Origin: Chimonanthus salicifolius
Lineage: Eukaryota; Streptophyta; Magnoliopsida; Laurales; Calycanthaceae
Assembly: GCA_013350335.1 (NCBI GenBank)
Contig: CM023532.1
Span: 88,539,383-88,603,382 of the forward strand
Reading direction: 5' to 3'
Length of the DNA stretch: 64,000 bases
Positions 47,601-58,513 of the stretch are shown piece after piece. The notes beneath the pieces are model-generated. The model did not search any database. It was not told the origin of the DNA and saw nothing but the letters and a program-made list of their open reading frames with translations. Position numbers and translations under genes: made by a program. How positions within the stretch are numbered: the first letter of the stretch is position 1; each line of letters begins with the position of its first letter.

Positions 47601-48445
47601 ATTGTGGGGTACCCTGATGATGAGAATCCCATCAGGAGGAATCCGGAGGCCACACTCCGTCGGGGCGTCCGAAAGACCACTGTGGGTTACCTTGACGATG
47701 AGAATCCCGTCAAGTGATGGCTATGTTGAATGGTGATGGGTGGGACTCATTACATGTTCATTTCATACATAGCATATTTTTATAGAATTTGTCACACTTG
47801 CATAACTATTATACTATTTGTATGTTTTTGACTAACCATGTGGTAGCCCTATTCGGAAACACTACTGGGCGCGTTGATCTAACGCCCTATCTATATCTTT
47901 AGTGGATGATGCAGGGAAAGGAAAGAACGTGGTTGGAGAAGAGGACCAAGTACGAAAACTTGGGCGATTTGAATGATTGCAATAGACTATGAACGGATTA
48001 TTTATGGATTTGTTAGTTGATTTATTTGGAACAATGTAATTTGTTAAATTAGATGTTGGCATGTAATAAGTAGTTAAGTAGATGCTATGGTTGGATTTAT
48101 TTGAATGGTTTGGAATGAATAGTAGACTAAGGTTATATAATAATTTTGGAAAATAAATAAGGTACTTTGCTATCTAAAAATGGAAATTGGATTAATCATA
48201 GGTTCTATTATAACCTCAGTTAGATCTAGGCTAAGTTAATTCCGCTAGATTAATATGTACCATGTGCGGATCAGTTTTATGGACTTAGTTCATACGCACA
48301 TGGGCTTGGCCAGTTAAGGGTCGGATTTAGAGATCCGAACTTAACTCGCGTCGTGACATTCCGCCCCGATCACTTATTAATTATTATTATTTAAAAAAAA
48401 AAAATAAACTCTGAAAATTTAGAGTGAAAAGAGCGGGGTGTTACA
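44608..48445 (+). mobile_element. Inner plus-strand solo LTR (3838 bp), target repeat ATCTA
   Basis: It starts TGTAATACCCTGG and ends GCGGGGTGTTACA. ATCTA stands on both sides (44603-44607, 48446-48450), a perfect 5 bp target repeat, and without the insert the host LTR reads through GCGTTATCTAACTCCCTAC. No internal sequence. Nearly the same as the 5' LTR at 22958-26617 but about 178 bp longer (extra sequence about 45166-45340). Confidence 0.97.
46052..47265. repeat. Palindrome array, 8 copies, sister of 24236-25448
   Basis: Same copies in the same order as the sister LTR, including the two compensated GGTTCAGCC / GGCTGAACC copies (about 46594 and 46956). Confidence 0.9.
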
Positions 48446-49876
48446 ATCTAACTCCCTACTTCTACCCTAGCTAATGACATAGGAGATGGCGGAAACGAAG
48501 GACGAGACGGGAGCCAAGCGTAGGAGCTTGGGAAAGCGAGCTACTTAGTTTATTAAGATTTATTTTGGAAATGTAATTTGTGTAATGTAGCTCGTCAGAC
48601 TGTAATAATATAGATTTCTTACTATGGTTTGGTCTTTACGTTGGACATTATCATTTTTAGATATAATTATGATTTTGAAGTATTTTAGTAATTAAATGAA
48701 TGTCACTTCCCTGCTATCTAAAATTTGTAGAATAGTCTTTATTATAATTCCGCACTTAGTTTAATATTTCGCAAGCTTACTTCTACTTGTGAACCGTTCT
48801 TCGTGGACTTAGTTCCACGCACACATAGGGTTGGCCAGTTAAGGGCCGGGCTTTAGAAGCTCGGACTTAACTCGCGTCGTGACGTCCGCGCCCTTTGTCA
48901 ATCTTATTTAAAAAAAAAAAAAAAAAATTGACTCTGATTTCGGTGAAAAGGGGCGGGCGTTACAAATAGGGCGTTAGTACAACGCGCCCAGTAGGTATTC
49001 TAATTAGGGTTAACACATGGGTTAGTACCAAAAATCCAGATATAATAAATGTATCAAATCCCATATAATAAGTCATACCATACATACAAAGCACCGTATC
49101 CAAAACAGTGTATGATAATAGAGATCCAATCATACAGATAAAAATCGGAAACCTTGCATGATAATAAAGATCATAATCATGCTGATTCAATGTCATCCCA
49201 TGCTATCATATGCAATGAGTCCCACCCATCACATGTACATAAAATGTACCCCTCCACATAGGTCTTTCGGATGCCCCGACGGAGTGTGGACCCTCCAGCT
49301 ACATTTGACACATAATATACTCTTGATGGAAAGCTCATCATCAAGGTATCCCCCATGATTCTTTTACGGACGCCCCGACGGAGTGGTGGATCTCCGGCTA
49401 CATAGTATCCTCTTAATGGAATTCTCCTCATCAAGGTATCCCCCACTAGTGCTTTACGGACGCACGACAGAGTGTGGGTCCCCGGTTACCGTTCGTCCCT
49501 CCCATGCCATGCATGAGATTCAAATATCCACATGCTATGCAATTATACAAATCATAGCATTTAAAAGCTCATTTTGAAACATATGCAACACATGCTATTT
49601 TATCATATAAACATAGCATTTAAAAATCATAATTTGAAACATATCCATTGCAATATAACTTCATCAAATCAAGATAAAAACAATGTACATAAACCCATGG
49701 TTTCAAAGAGGTCGAATCCTACCAAAGACCGCTACGTGTCCTTGTGTCTTTCGTCCGATAACCGCTCATGATCGTAAACACTTTGTGAAGTTCTGTTACC
49801 TTATAACATATTAATCAATCAAAACCAAGTCCCACTTGATTTACAATATTTTAAGTCCATAAACCAATCCCCATGG

Positions 49877-50995
49877 GGTTCGGCCACACACCATGGCCAA
49901 ACCCATGGTCCCTTATTTTTTACCATAATTACAACAATGCCATCCATGGGTAACATAACCCATTACCTACCATTTTCACATTTATTTACCAAATTGCTAT
50001 TGGTCTAACCTTTAGTTAATATTTCATTTTAATTACAATATTGCCATTATACTTATCCATAGCCATTTACCTTCCTTATTTTTCATATATTTACAAGATT
50101 GCCATCATGGCTAATATAACCCAATTTAGCAAGTATTTACAACCTTGTCATTGCCTCCAACAACTTAAGCTTAGGTTCCAACACATAGATCCATTTATTT
50201 ATTTTAAACATCCATAACACTCCCAATAACCCTTTCTAAAATAATTCATAACCGATTCCATCCACTTATGTTTGAGTTTCAAAACATAGTTCCATTAATT
50301 ACCATATTACCATCCAAAGCTATAATTCCATTATTCTCACCCTTCATCCCTTGATTTGGTGAACCATTTATTAAAATTATGCAAAGACCCAAACGTGGCC
50401 CATTAACAAGTTCATGGGGTCGGCCATATATCATGGCCGAACCCATGATATCATGGTTCCATAACTAGATACTTTCCCAATTTAGCATTCATGCTTCCAT
50501 AATTAGACACTTTCCAAGTTTAGCATCCATGCTTCCATAATTGGACACTTTCCAAGTTTAGTATCCATGCTTCCATAATTGGACACTTTCCAAGTTTAGC
50601 ATCCATGTTTCCATAATTGGACACTTTCCAAATTTAGTATCCATGCTTCCATTTAATCAATCAACATTCATCTATGATCCTCAATCATTTGATTCCAATA
50701 GAATTATTAATACATCTCCATGGGGTTTGGCCATACACCATGGCCGAACCCTATGGTTCAACCCTTTTTATTAAACCATTTAAACCCATATTTTTTCCTC
50801 ATTAAAACATCCATAAATTATAAGCAACAACCTTCCATGGGGTTCGGCCACACACCATGGCCAAACCCTATGGTTTATCCAATTCTCTTAAACCATTTAA
50901 ACCCATAAATAAAACCATGTCTTTCCATGGTTTCCATCTTTCAAACTTTAATTACATCACCATGGTCTTTCCATGTGCATGGCCGAACCCTATGG
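49877..50995. repeat. Palindrome array in 3' LTR, about 5 copies
   Basis: Copies near 49877, 50413, 50724 and 50839, plus a half copy at about 50970-50990 that has only the right arm. Confidence 0.85.
50465..50655 (-). repeat. Minisatellite, five 38 bp units
   Basis: Units of CCATGCTTCCATAATTGGAC plus ACTTTCCAAGTTTAGTAT. The same array at 60530-60700 in the 5' LTR has five units plus a truncated one. Confidence 0.85.
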
Positions 50996-52360
50996 TTCAT
51001 TCTTTCTTCTTGATCTTGTCTTTCTATAGTTGGTTTTAAAGAGAGAATCAAGCCTTTCACACTGTATGCAGATCAGAACAAGAACTCTTGAACTGGGCGT
51101 TGCTGCCTTTGCTGCTCCAACTAGTTTACAGCCACTACCAGTGCACTCTTCCCTCTTAGTGCTTCTAGTTTCAAACAGAGAATCCCCTGCAACTCTGCTA
51201 TAAGCCGATCTCTCTTCTGTCTTCTCTCCAAATATCACTCCAATGCTGGCTGAAGGGTCTGCTAGCCTCTGCTCTGCTGCAACTACTCGCTTCTAGCACA
51301 GTCGTGTGTTAATCCCTCTGTGTTTCTTCCTGGGCTTGCACGCCTCTATGATGCTGATCTCCTCTCCTCCAATCTGTTGCAGTCTTCCCTCTATTCTCTT
51401 CTCAAAACCACCCTTGTTGCTACAAACACCTTACTGCCCACGTTGCAGCCAAAAGAATTCTGGACTGAATCTGTCCTCAGATCATGTGTATCAGACAGTC
51501 TTCTTGCTGCTGTATTTCAGAGAGAATACCTCCCACGCTGAATCTGGGTGATACTCAATGCAGCCTTCTACTTGTCTCTCTCTGTCCAACGTCTCAAATG
51601 CTTCCTCAACAATGATGGAGGAGTTGATGCTCCTCATGTTGCTGCCTTTGTGTGTTGAACCGTGTATCAGACGCTGCCTTCTTAAGATCTCTTATCTCAG
51701 TGCTTTCTAACTCTCTGTCTCTCAATTCACGAATGCTCACTGTCGTGTTACCCTCTCTCTGTCTCTAACAGCAGTATATATAGATTTGTCAGTAATTGGC
51801 TTTGGCAACTTACATATTGAGTAGTTGCTAAATCCCATACCGACTTGCCAATAATATTTATTTAGGCAATTACTAGTTAAATAAGGAATCCCCCTATAGC
51901 AGCTCACGTGTTTGTGTTTATCAACAACACAATCGGTGACCCTCCTTAGAACATCTTCTATTCACGTCTCCTTTTATTACTACTAATTTGTCCCAATTTA
52001 GAAGGTAGCATGACTCTTTAAATTAGCCATTGCTTATTGTCGTGTACACTATATAGAAGTTGCCATTCGCCCCTTCTTCCTTTCTTTTATTAAACCTCCC
52101 CTTAACCCCAATTTAAAAGGTGCTAAAATAATAATTCCCTTATGCCATTTTTTAAATTTATATCCCTCATTTATAGATATTGCATCACTAATTAAATTCA
52201 GCCCCATTTAATTTATTAATACCAATTCTACAATCTGTTGGGCCCTAATTGGGCAATGACCCAACACTTTACCCATATAATATCCATATCTAATAATTCA
52301 TAAATTAATTGGTTAATTTTCGTAAATATTTATAACTTGAAAAATCGAGGTGTTACAATA

Positions 52361-52375
52361 CAACCCTCTTTTTAA
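52361..52375 (-). other. Polypurine tract of the complete element
   Basis: The minus strand reads TTAAAAAGAGGGTTG just before the 3' LTR start at 52357, the expected place for plus-strand priming. Confidence 0.75.
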
Positions 52376-52417
52376 CATTTTTGTCCCGAAAATCGAGTGA
52401 AGTAAGTTTTCAAATAT

Positions 52418-52985
52418 TTACACAAATAGCTCAGGATGAGCTGTCCTCATTTCCGACTCGAGTTCCCATATGGTTTCCTCAATGCCATGTCGATCCCATA
52501 CTACCTTGACAAACTAGATCGCTCGGTTCCGTAATCCTCTTTGTTCTATGTTGTCCTCTCAGACTTCTCATCAGTCTGTGGATGGAATACTGTACTAGTC
52601 AATAAGTTTGTTCCCATGGCCGCCTGCATGCTCTGCCATACTCTGCCGATAAATCGACCATCTCTGTTGAACACAATAGTCCGAGGTATACCATGCAATC
52701 TGATGATATCCTTAATATACCGCTGACCTAAAGTCTTGGATGAGTCTGTCATCTTGATGGGAATGAAATGTGTAGACTTGGTCAGTCGGTCTAACATGAC
52801 TCATATCGTATCGTTGCCCTTTGAAGACATTGGCAACCCTTAGGTACATATATCCTTCCTTGGAATACAAGACCCTGCCCTGGTCTAAACTCCCATTCCG
52901 GTATGACTTCACCAGTAAACATCTTGACCCATATCTCTTCCACTTCCGGGTCTATCCGCTGTTTCTGTTCAATCTTGTCAAGCAC
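52418..52985 (-). pseudogene. Pol remnants: RNase H-integrase linker, integrase core piece, chromodomain end
   Basis: On the minus strand, 52985-52800 matches the stretch after RNase H (KIEQKQRIDPEVEEIW, EFRPGQGLVFQGR). It joins directly to an integrase core piece (52797-52546: RLTKSTHFIPIK, HGIPRTIVFNRDGRF, FHPQTDEKSERT), so the HHCC part is deleted. The second catalytic Asp (SDRD in relatives) reads FNRD. The C-terminus (52530-52418) reads FVKVVWDRHGIEETIWELE to AHPELFV then TAA, the chromodomain tail, with an internal TAG at 52516. This places the element among chromoviruses. No product is expected. Confidence 0.85.
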
Positions 52986-53257
52986 TACTTAATTACATCA
53001 AAGTCACTCATATCAACCTATGAGTTTCTTCCTCGCAGAATTTACTCTGTCTCATGTTATCTCTTTTTTTCTCGTGAACCCATTTACAATTCTTATGTAA
53101 ATCAATATACTCTGTTTCACTTTACCTGCTACAAAAAAATATTTTCCACACGTACTTGCTCAAAACGTTCATCCATCTATTCTCTGTGTGAGGTAGCCTA
53201 CCAATACGAGCCTATGCTCAAGTCTTTTGTTGTTTCCATTATAACTAGGTTTCTAGC
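52986..53257 (-). other. Internal stretch without recognised content
   Basis: It does not resemble pol at the matching place and has only chance ORFs. It is the left flank of the solo LTR insertion and ends with target repeat CTAGC (53253-53257). Confidence 0.5.
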
Positions 53258-54423
53258 TTTAACAACCCGCCCTTTTTCACTCGAAATCAGAGTCTATTTT
53301 AAAAAAAAAATAAATAAATAAACAAGTGATAAGAGCGGGATGTCACGACGCGAGTTGAGTCCGGACTTCTAAAGTCCGACCCTTAACTGGCCAAACCTAT
53401 GTGAACATGGACTAAGTCCATGAAAATGGTTCTCACATAGTAAAGTGTAATCATTGCGGATTATTACTTAAACTAACTGCGGATTATAATGGAACCTAAA
53501 TCTACTCCCTTTTATTAGATAGCAAAGTACATTGTCATTTATCCAAAGTTATCTTAAACTTAAACATTCATTCTAAACCATACCAAACTATAGCAAATAT
53601 CACTAAGTTATTACATGCCAATATCTAACTAACGAATTACATGTCCATGTAAAGTGAAACAAAATAACCATAAATAAAACCATTCAAATGCCCAAGCTCC
53701 TATGCTTGGTTTCTTCACGATCCTCAACCTTTCCCTTTCCTACATCATCCACTAAGGATAGAAATAGGGCGTTAGAACAACGCGCCCAGTAGGTCTTCCG
53801 ATTAGGGCTACCACAAGGTTAGTATAAAACATGCATATAACACAATAATACATGATCATCAAAATCTTACAAAAACAATGCTATGTATGTATGCAAATGT
53901 AATGAGCCCCACCCATCACAAGTATACATAGCCTCCTCTTGATGGGATTCTCATCATCAAGGTACCCTACAGTGGTCTTTCGAACGCCCTGACGGAGTGT
54001 GGCCTCCGGATTCTTCTTGATGGGATTCTCATCATCAAGGTCTTCCCACGATTGCCTTAGGGACGCCCCGACGGAGCATGGCCTCCGGTTACAAAACCAT
54101 CACCACATGCCATGCATGAGATGCCAATGAATATATGTCATTTGTAAATAAATCTTTAACATTCAAAACCACATTGAAACATAATAGTTTAACACATATC
54201 TCATAAAAATCAACGTAAAATAGCAAGTATAAATTGTGATTACAAAAAGGTAGGAAACCTACTCAGTGTTCGCTTAAATTGTCCGCTCTTCTTAAACCGT
54301 CACCCGTTCACGATTTGAGCACTGTTCAAGAAGTTCCGTTACCTTGTTTATATAACAATAAGTCAAACACATATACCACTTGATTTTCTGTTTGGTCTTA
54401 AGTCCATAAACACACTTTTGTGG

Positions 54424-55340
54424 GGTTCGGCCATACACCATGGCCGAACCTCACATACTTTGATTTTTACCCTTCTTTCATTTATTTAATTATTCATCAC
54501 TAAACAAAGTATTTAACCCTTGGACCAACAAAATCCACCTTAGTGGGGTTCGGCCATACTACATGGCCGAACCTCACCATCTTATTTTTGGTCCCCCTTT
54601 CAAGTCCTTTAGTTCTTTTTTAATTAAATCCAATCACTAAACCATTAATCCAATCATTTATACATTAAGTATCTGAAACATATAATAACATAATTCCATA
54701 AAGTATTACTCATGGGGTTCGGCCATACATCATGGCCGAACCCATGATTCATCATTCTAGCTTGTATTTACGGTTTTGCCATTGGTACAAAATCCATAAC
54801 GAAACATTCCTTATTTAAGCATACATAAGTCCCCTATCATATCCTTCCATGGCATGGTATCCATTATCATTTTCCATAAAACAAACCCTAGTGGGGATCG
54901 GCCATACCCCTTGGCCGAACCTCACTCATTTAACTTGGGTTCTCTTTTAATCCTTGGTCTATTATTTCCACCCATTACCTATATTAAAACAATCCATTAA
55001 ATTTAATATCCAAACAACCTTAAATCCATACATATTACATGGGGTTCGGCCATGCACCATGGCCGAACCTCGTCTCTTCTTTTGATCCAAGCCATCACTA
55101 AAACCTTTTCTAATGTACCAACCATCTAAATCCTTTTAAGACTTTAACCACATCAAACACATGCAATTATGATTTCCTTTCTTCAAGTCTAATAACATAA
55201 ATCCAATGACTTTTCCATGGGGTGCGGCCATACAAGATGGCCGAACCCTATGGCCCATGTTCTTCCCTTTTAAACATTATTTTAAACCATCAAAATTCCT
55301 TGACTCTTCCCGTGGGATTCGACCATCTACATAGCCGAAC
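54424..55340. repeat. Palindrome array, 7 copies
   Basis: Copies near 54424, 54544, 54717, 54893, 55040, 55220 and 55315. The first has perfect arms with loop ACACC, the last two are degraded. Confidence 0.85.
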
Positions 55341-55689
55341 CATGTCTTAACCATTTTCTTATTTACAAAGACTTAATAGAGCACTTACTAATTCCGCGAC
55401 TCCTCCAATTTGTTCTTCACTCCAGCTTGTTTCTTTCCTTACTTAGCTTCTCCTTCTTTTCTTGATCTTTTGGCCGATTGTGAGCTTGATCAATATAACT
55501 CCTCCAAAAAATGGTTCGGTCAAGAGGGTATAGGTTTGAGAGAGGGTCGGCTTGAGTGGAATGTAAACTCTAAGTTCCTTTTTTTTTTTTCTCTCGTCTT
55601 TGTGAGTGATCCGCTAAGAGAGAGTGTGAGGGAGAAAGATAGCCAAGTGGGAGAGGGAGAGTTTGAATTTGAAAGTTAAACCATCATCA

Positions 55690-56062
55690 TCTCCATTATC
55701 TCTCCAACATGTGCCTTTGAATTTGAAATAATCCAATACTCCTCCATTTGTTTGAATTTGAAGATTAATCCATAAACATCTCCATTTGCTTGAATTTCAA
55801 ATTTTAAACCACCTTCATCTCTCCAACGTGTATCAAACATAACTCCTCCATCTCATTTGTTTGAAATTCAAATATAAAACCGTCCACCCCATTTGCTTGA
55901 ATTTCAAATTTAAAACCGTCTTCATCTCTCCAATGTGTATCAAACATAACTCCTCCATCTCATTTGTTTGAAATTCAAATATAAAACCATCCACCCCATT
56001 TGTTTGAATTTCAAATTTAAAACAGTCCACCCCATTGTTTGAATTTAAATTTAAAAAGTAAA
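55690..56062 (-). repeat. Minisatellite with TTTGAAATTCAAA units
   Basis: Six to seven diverged units with CATTTGTTTGAAATTCAAAT and a CCGTCCACCCC or CATCTCTCCAA(T/C)GTG linker. The core TTTGAA(A/T)TTCAAA is self-complementary. It yields a chance minus-strand frame that I do not regard as a gene. Confidence 0.8.
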
Positions 56063-56391
56063 CCGTCCATCTCAACTCATTTAATTTAACTCAACTCACT
56101 TAATTAAGTTTGAGCTCACCCAATGGTCAAACAAGTCAATCCACGACCCATTGGGTCCCAATTGGGTCTTTTTGACCCAATTAACAATTTTTGACCCAAT
56201 TACCAATCTTGACCCAATTTAATACATCTTACCCAATTATTCCAATTGCAACCATATCCACAATCCGTTGGGTCTTAATTGGGCAATCGACCCAACCCTT
56301 TACCCATCTAAGGTCCATATCCAATAATTCACAATTAAATGACAAATTTCATAAATTTTAATAACATGAAATTCCAAAGTGTTACACTAGC

Positions 56392-57470
56392 TGCCTCTCC
56401 TAGAACTCCATCGGCTAACTACAAAGTCAGGTGATCAGTCTCACTCGGCAGTCGCCCATAGCTTCCCATTCGAGTTTCACTAGACTCTTAACTTTTCCCT
56501 TAAGTACATCTCCCAAAAATAAGCATATTTTCACTTGCACCTAAGTCACCATGTGACTAACACCTTCTGTTCAAATCTTCTATGATACTAAGTATCTTTC
56601 AACTCTAACTTTACTGTGATACAGTCGTAATACGACTAACACCCTTTTTCTTATACCGTGGAATGTAATCGAAATTTGTCCCAATCATTAGATCTATATG
56701 TTATCTATGAGACCAACAGGTCCATCATACTACCAACATGTCTACCATGGTATCGATACCTGACATTAATCCAAACCTACCATGGGATTCATCATCCATG
56801 GTTATACACATCCATCCCTGGTATCACTCTATCAGTGAGTAACATCTATCCCTGGTTAATAACCATCCATGAATATAACCCCCCTCAAGGTATAATCCAT
56901 TCATGGGCATAACTAATCCATCCTTGATTCAAAATTAATCCAGACCCATCTTCCATCATGAGATATTCTATCCGTAGGAACAACACTCGAATGCATCACT
57001 ACGTGACTGTAGCAACATTATCACAACATAACATACCCCGACCCCTTAGCAAGACTTAAAGCCCATGACTTACCAAGCGGAAGACCCACGTCCAACGTGT
57101 TCAAGTCTACCCCGCCCTGCATCCCTTCACCCCAAGGGTGATTCAGTCAAACTCTAAGGCGGTCGATCCGCATCTAACGATGCTACTACCACCCCCACGG
57201 GGTAAAATAGTACCTAGGTCTGCGCATCCATGCACGTCAAGTGTGCAAAATAGCTGTGAGAGCGCCCTCAGTGCGTAGCCTGCGAGGGCCCACTCCTCAA
57301 CGGTACCCTACGGGACCTAGTCTCCGTATTTTATATCGAGGTTCCCACAGTCTCATTGCTACTCTAAGCCATACTCATAGAACTTATCTACTTATCTCAT
57401 CAATATCCTGTGAGGGACGTACCCATACCACGTCTCAATAAAACAAGTGACCCCGTCACATACATCTCAG
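56392..57470 (-). other. Unidentified internal region where gag-pol should be
   Basis: About 1.1 kb with no ORF of weight and no gag, protease or RT motif on either strand. It has loose repeats of CATCCATCCCTGG / ACCATGG (56740-56930) and a higher G+C than its surroundings around 57030-57440. It replaces gag-pol between integrase remnants and the zinc ORF. It could be decayed gag-pol, filler captured by recombination, or a feature of a non-autonomous subfamily. Confidence 0.5.
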
Positions 57471-57637
57471 TGCCAAAATTCTTATAAACTCTTAAATTTG
57501 CATACTTTATTGAAAATTATTCGAACTTTCATCAGGTTACAAGGGTTGGCAGGGTTAGAACAAACCCTCCAAAACGTACCCACAACCCTTACAAAATCTT
57601 TCCCTTTTTCCCCGACATTTCCTTACCCTTTCTTAGC

Positions 57638-58198
57638 CTAATCTTCCGTAGAAGACCCTGCATCATCAACAAAATTGAAGAAGTTGTCAGGGCAAATCGT
57701 CGACGTGTGTCCCAACACTCCACAAGTCAAACAGGGTATTATTCCTGGTCCCCCAATGTATGGACAGTTAGTCCTCTCCTTTCCATGCCCGTTAAGTCCA
57801 CAAATAGGGCAAATAACATCAATAGGATGGGGACAATAAGTACAGTTGTGCCCCTCTTGATTGCATAATTCACACATATAATCTATCCACTCATCCGAAG
57901 TTTGAGTAGCCGGAGTATACTCGGGCGAGCCTATCTCCCCTACCGATTCTTCTAAGTTTGGGACATTTTCCTCGTCCTCTTCGGATACAAAGGTTGGATC
58001 AACCCCAACATTGTACTCGGGCGATTCTACTTCCATGTCCTGACTGGTTTCAACTTCATTGTTGAAGTTTGGTATGCTGGAATCATCGGAAAAAACCAGA
58101 TCTATCGGACAGCTAGGTGTCCCTCTGTCCCACAACTCTGTATACTCTGTGTTGCCTGACATATCTGTATCACAACAACAGAAGTATGTCAATGCCAA
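57638..58198 (-). CDS. Zinc-knuckle ORF upstream of gag position, copy 3
   Basis: The open frame has 186 codons. The start is more likely the second Met (58162, MSGNTEYTELW), because the homologous ATG also exists in the copy at 3943-4572. Residues 21-35 hold the conserved ELWDRGTPSCPIDLV. An acidic middle (about 40-105) lacks the 25-residue repeats of copy 1. Knuckles are C109-C122 (CX2CX4HX4C), C130-C145 (CX2CX4HX6C) and C156-C169 (CX2CX4HX4C), and the tail is DDAGSSTED. All Cys and His are intact although the element's pol is wrecked. A nucleic-acid-binding role is inferred from the knuckles. Confidence 0.8.
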   Translation of the reverse strand: MALTYFCCCDTDMSGNTEYTELWDRGTPSCPIDLVFSDDSSIPNFNNEVETSQDMEVESPEYNVGVDPTFVSEEDEENVPNLEESVGEIGSPEYTPATQTSDEWIDYMCELCNQEGHNCTYCPHPIDVICPICGLNGHGKERTNCPYIGGPGIIPCLTCGVLGHTSTICPDNFFNFVDDAGSSTED

Positions 58199-58501
58199 TA
58201 TCAGTTCTAATCAAACTATATTTTCGTTTGGGGAATTTATCTATGTATCACATAATGTCGCTTGTTTGGGGAAAAATTGCCAAATAAACATCTTGTGTTT
58301 CTTGTCCTTGGGGAAAAATTTCCAAATAAGCACTCTTTGATTTTTTGTTGCTTCCGGGAAATATATCCTATTTTGCTATGTTGGATAATTTCGATTATTT
58401 TGACTGTACTTCCTTTGATATCATCCATCTGAGTCAAACGAAGTAAATTAATGCACGGAGGCCGGATTAATTTACTCCAAAAGATTCATTGTTTCGAGTT
58501 C
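58199..58501 (-). other. Leader of the complete element, partly deleted
   Basis: GGGGAAAAATTTCC-type units stand at 58220-58335. The TTACTTCG arm (about 58439 in plus sense) is followed by a shortened stretch: the GACTC...GAGTC hairpin present in the other leaders is missing, apparently by deletion. Confidence 0.7.
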
Positions 58502-58513
58502 GCTTTGATACCA
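58502..58513 (-). other. Primer binding site with one mismatch
   Basis: The minus strand reads TGGTATCAAAGC, one transition away from the TGGTATCAGAGC of the other elements. Confidence 0.9.

Larger units (their letters stand above)
40893..48964 (+). mobile_element. Plus-strand solo LTR (about 4.2 kb own length) split by a second solo LTR
   Basis: It starts TGTAATGGCCCGAAATT and ends GGGGCGGGCGTTACA. The flanks are AGTAG (40888-40892) and AATAG (48965-48969), a 5 bp target repeat with one difference. Removing the inner LTR leaves 4229 bp. Same family as the LTR end at 1-1575 and the head at 9358. It holds four palindromes and three CGGAG units (44236-44405). Confidence 0.95.
40395..52357 (-). 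mobile_element. 3' LTR of the complete element (3886 bp own length), split
   Basis: TGTAACGCGCCGCCC on the left, CGAGGTGTTACA on the right. The plus-strand solo LTR 40893-48964 interrupts it beside its GGGCGTTAGTACAACGCGCC hairpin. After that come three CGGAG units (49250-49490), palindromes (49877-50990) and 38 bp minisatellite units (50465-50655). Scattered single-base differences from the 5' LTR show that the insertion is not recent. Confidence 0.95.
53258..56386 (-). mobile_element. Minus-strand solo LTR (3129 bp), target repeat CTAGC
   Basis: The left edge TTTAACAACCCGCCC is a decayed TGTAAC, the right edge AAAGTGTTACA. CTAGC stands at 53253-53257 and 56387-56391. Inside are the GGGCGTTAGAACAACGCGCC hairpin (about 53767), two CGGAG units (53935-54090), seven palindromes (54424-55340), a TTTGAAATTCAAA-rich minisatellite (55690-56060) and U3 GACCCATTGGGTC motifs. 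Confidence 0.95.

Noticed and set aside
22958..48445. Segmental duplication of 22958-26617 and 44608-48445
   Set aside because: Each copy has LTR ends, and the second has its own target repeat ATCTA. They are two insertions of one family.
50720..50908. Recurring short ORFs encoding MGFGHTPWPNPM-like peptides (also 60769, 6489, 33534)
   Set aside because: They are translations of the GGTTCGGCCAT palindrome in one frame. They recur because the palindrome recurs, and none extends beyond the array.
51306..51551. Cys/Ser/Leu-rich ORFs conserved at 51306-51551 and 61351-61867
   Set aside because: They are conserved only because the two LTRs are copies of one sequence. Frames differ in length and run antisense to the element.
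52541..52726. Plus-strand ORFs over the integrase region
   Set aside because: Antisense shadows of the minus-strand integrase remnant.
52821..53321. 166-codon plus-strand ORF
   Set aside because: It overlaps pol remnants on the minus strand and runs across an LTR boundary.
55833..56075. Minus-strand ORF with repeated FEFQTN peptides
   Set aside because: Translation of the TTTGAAATTCAAA minisatellite.
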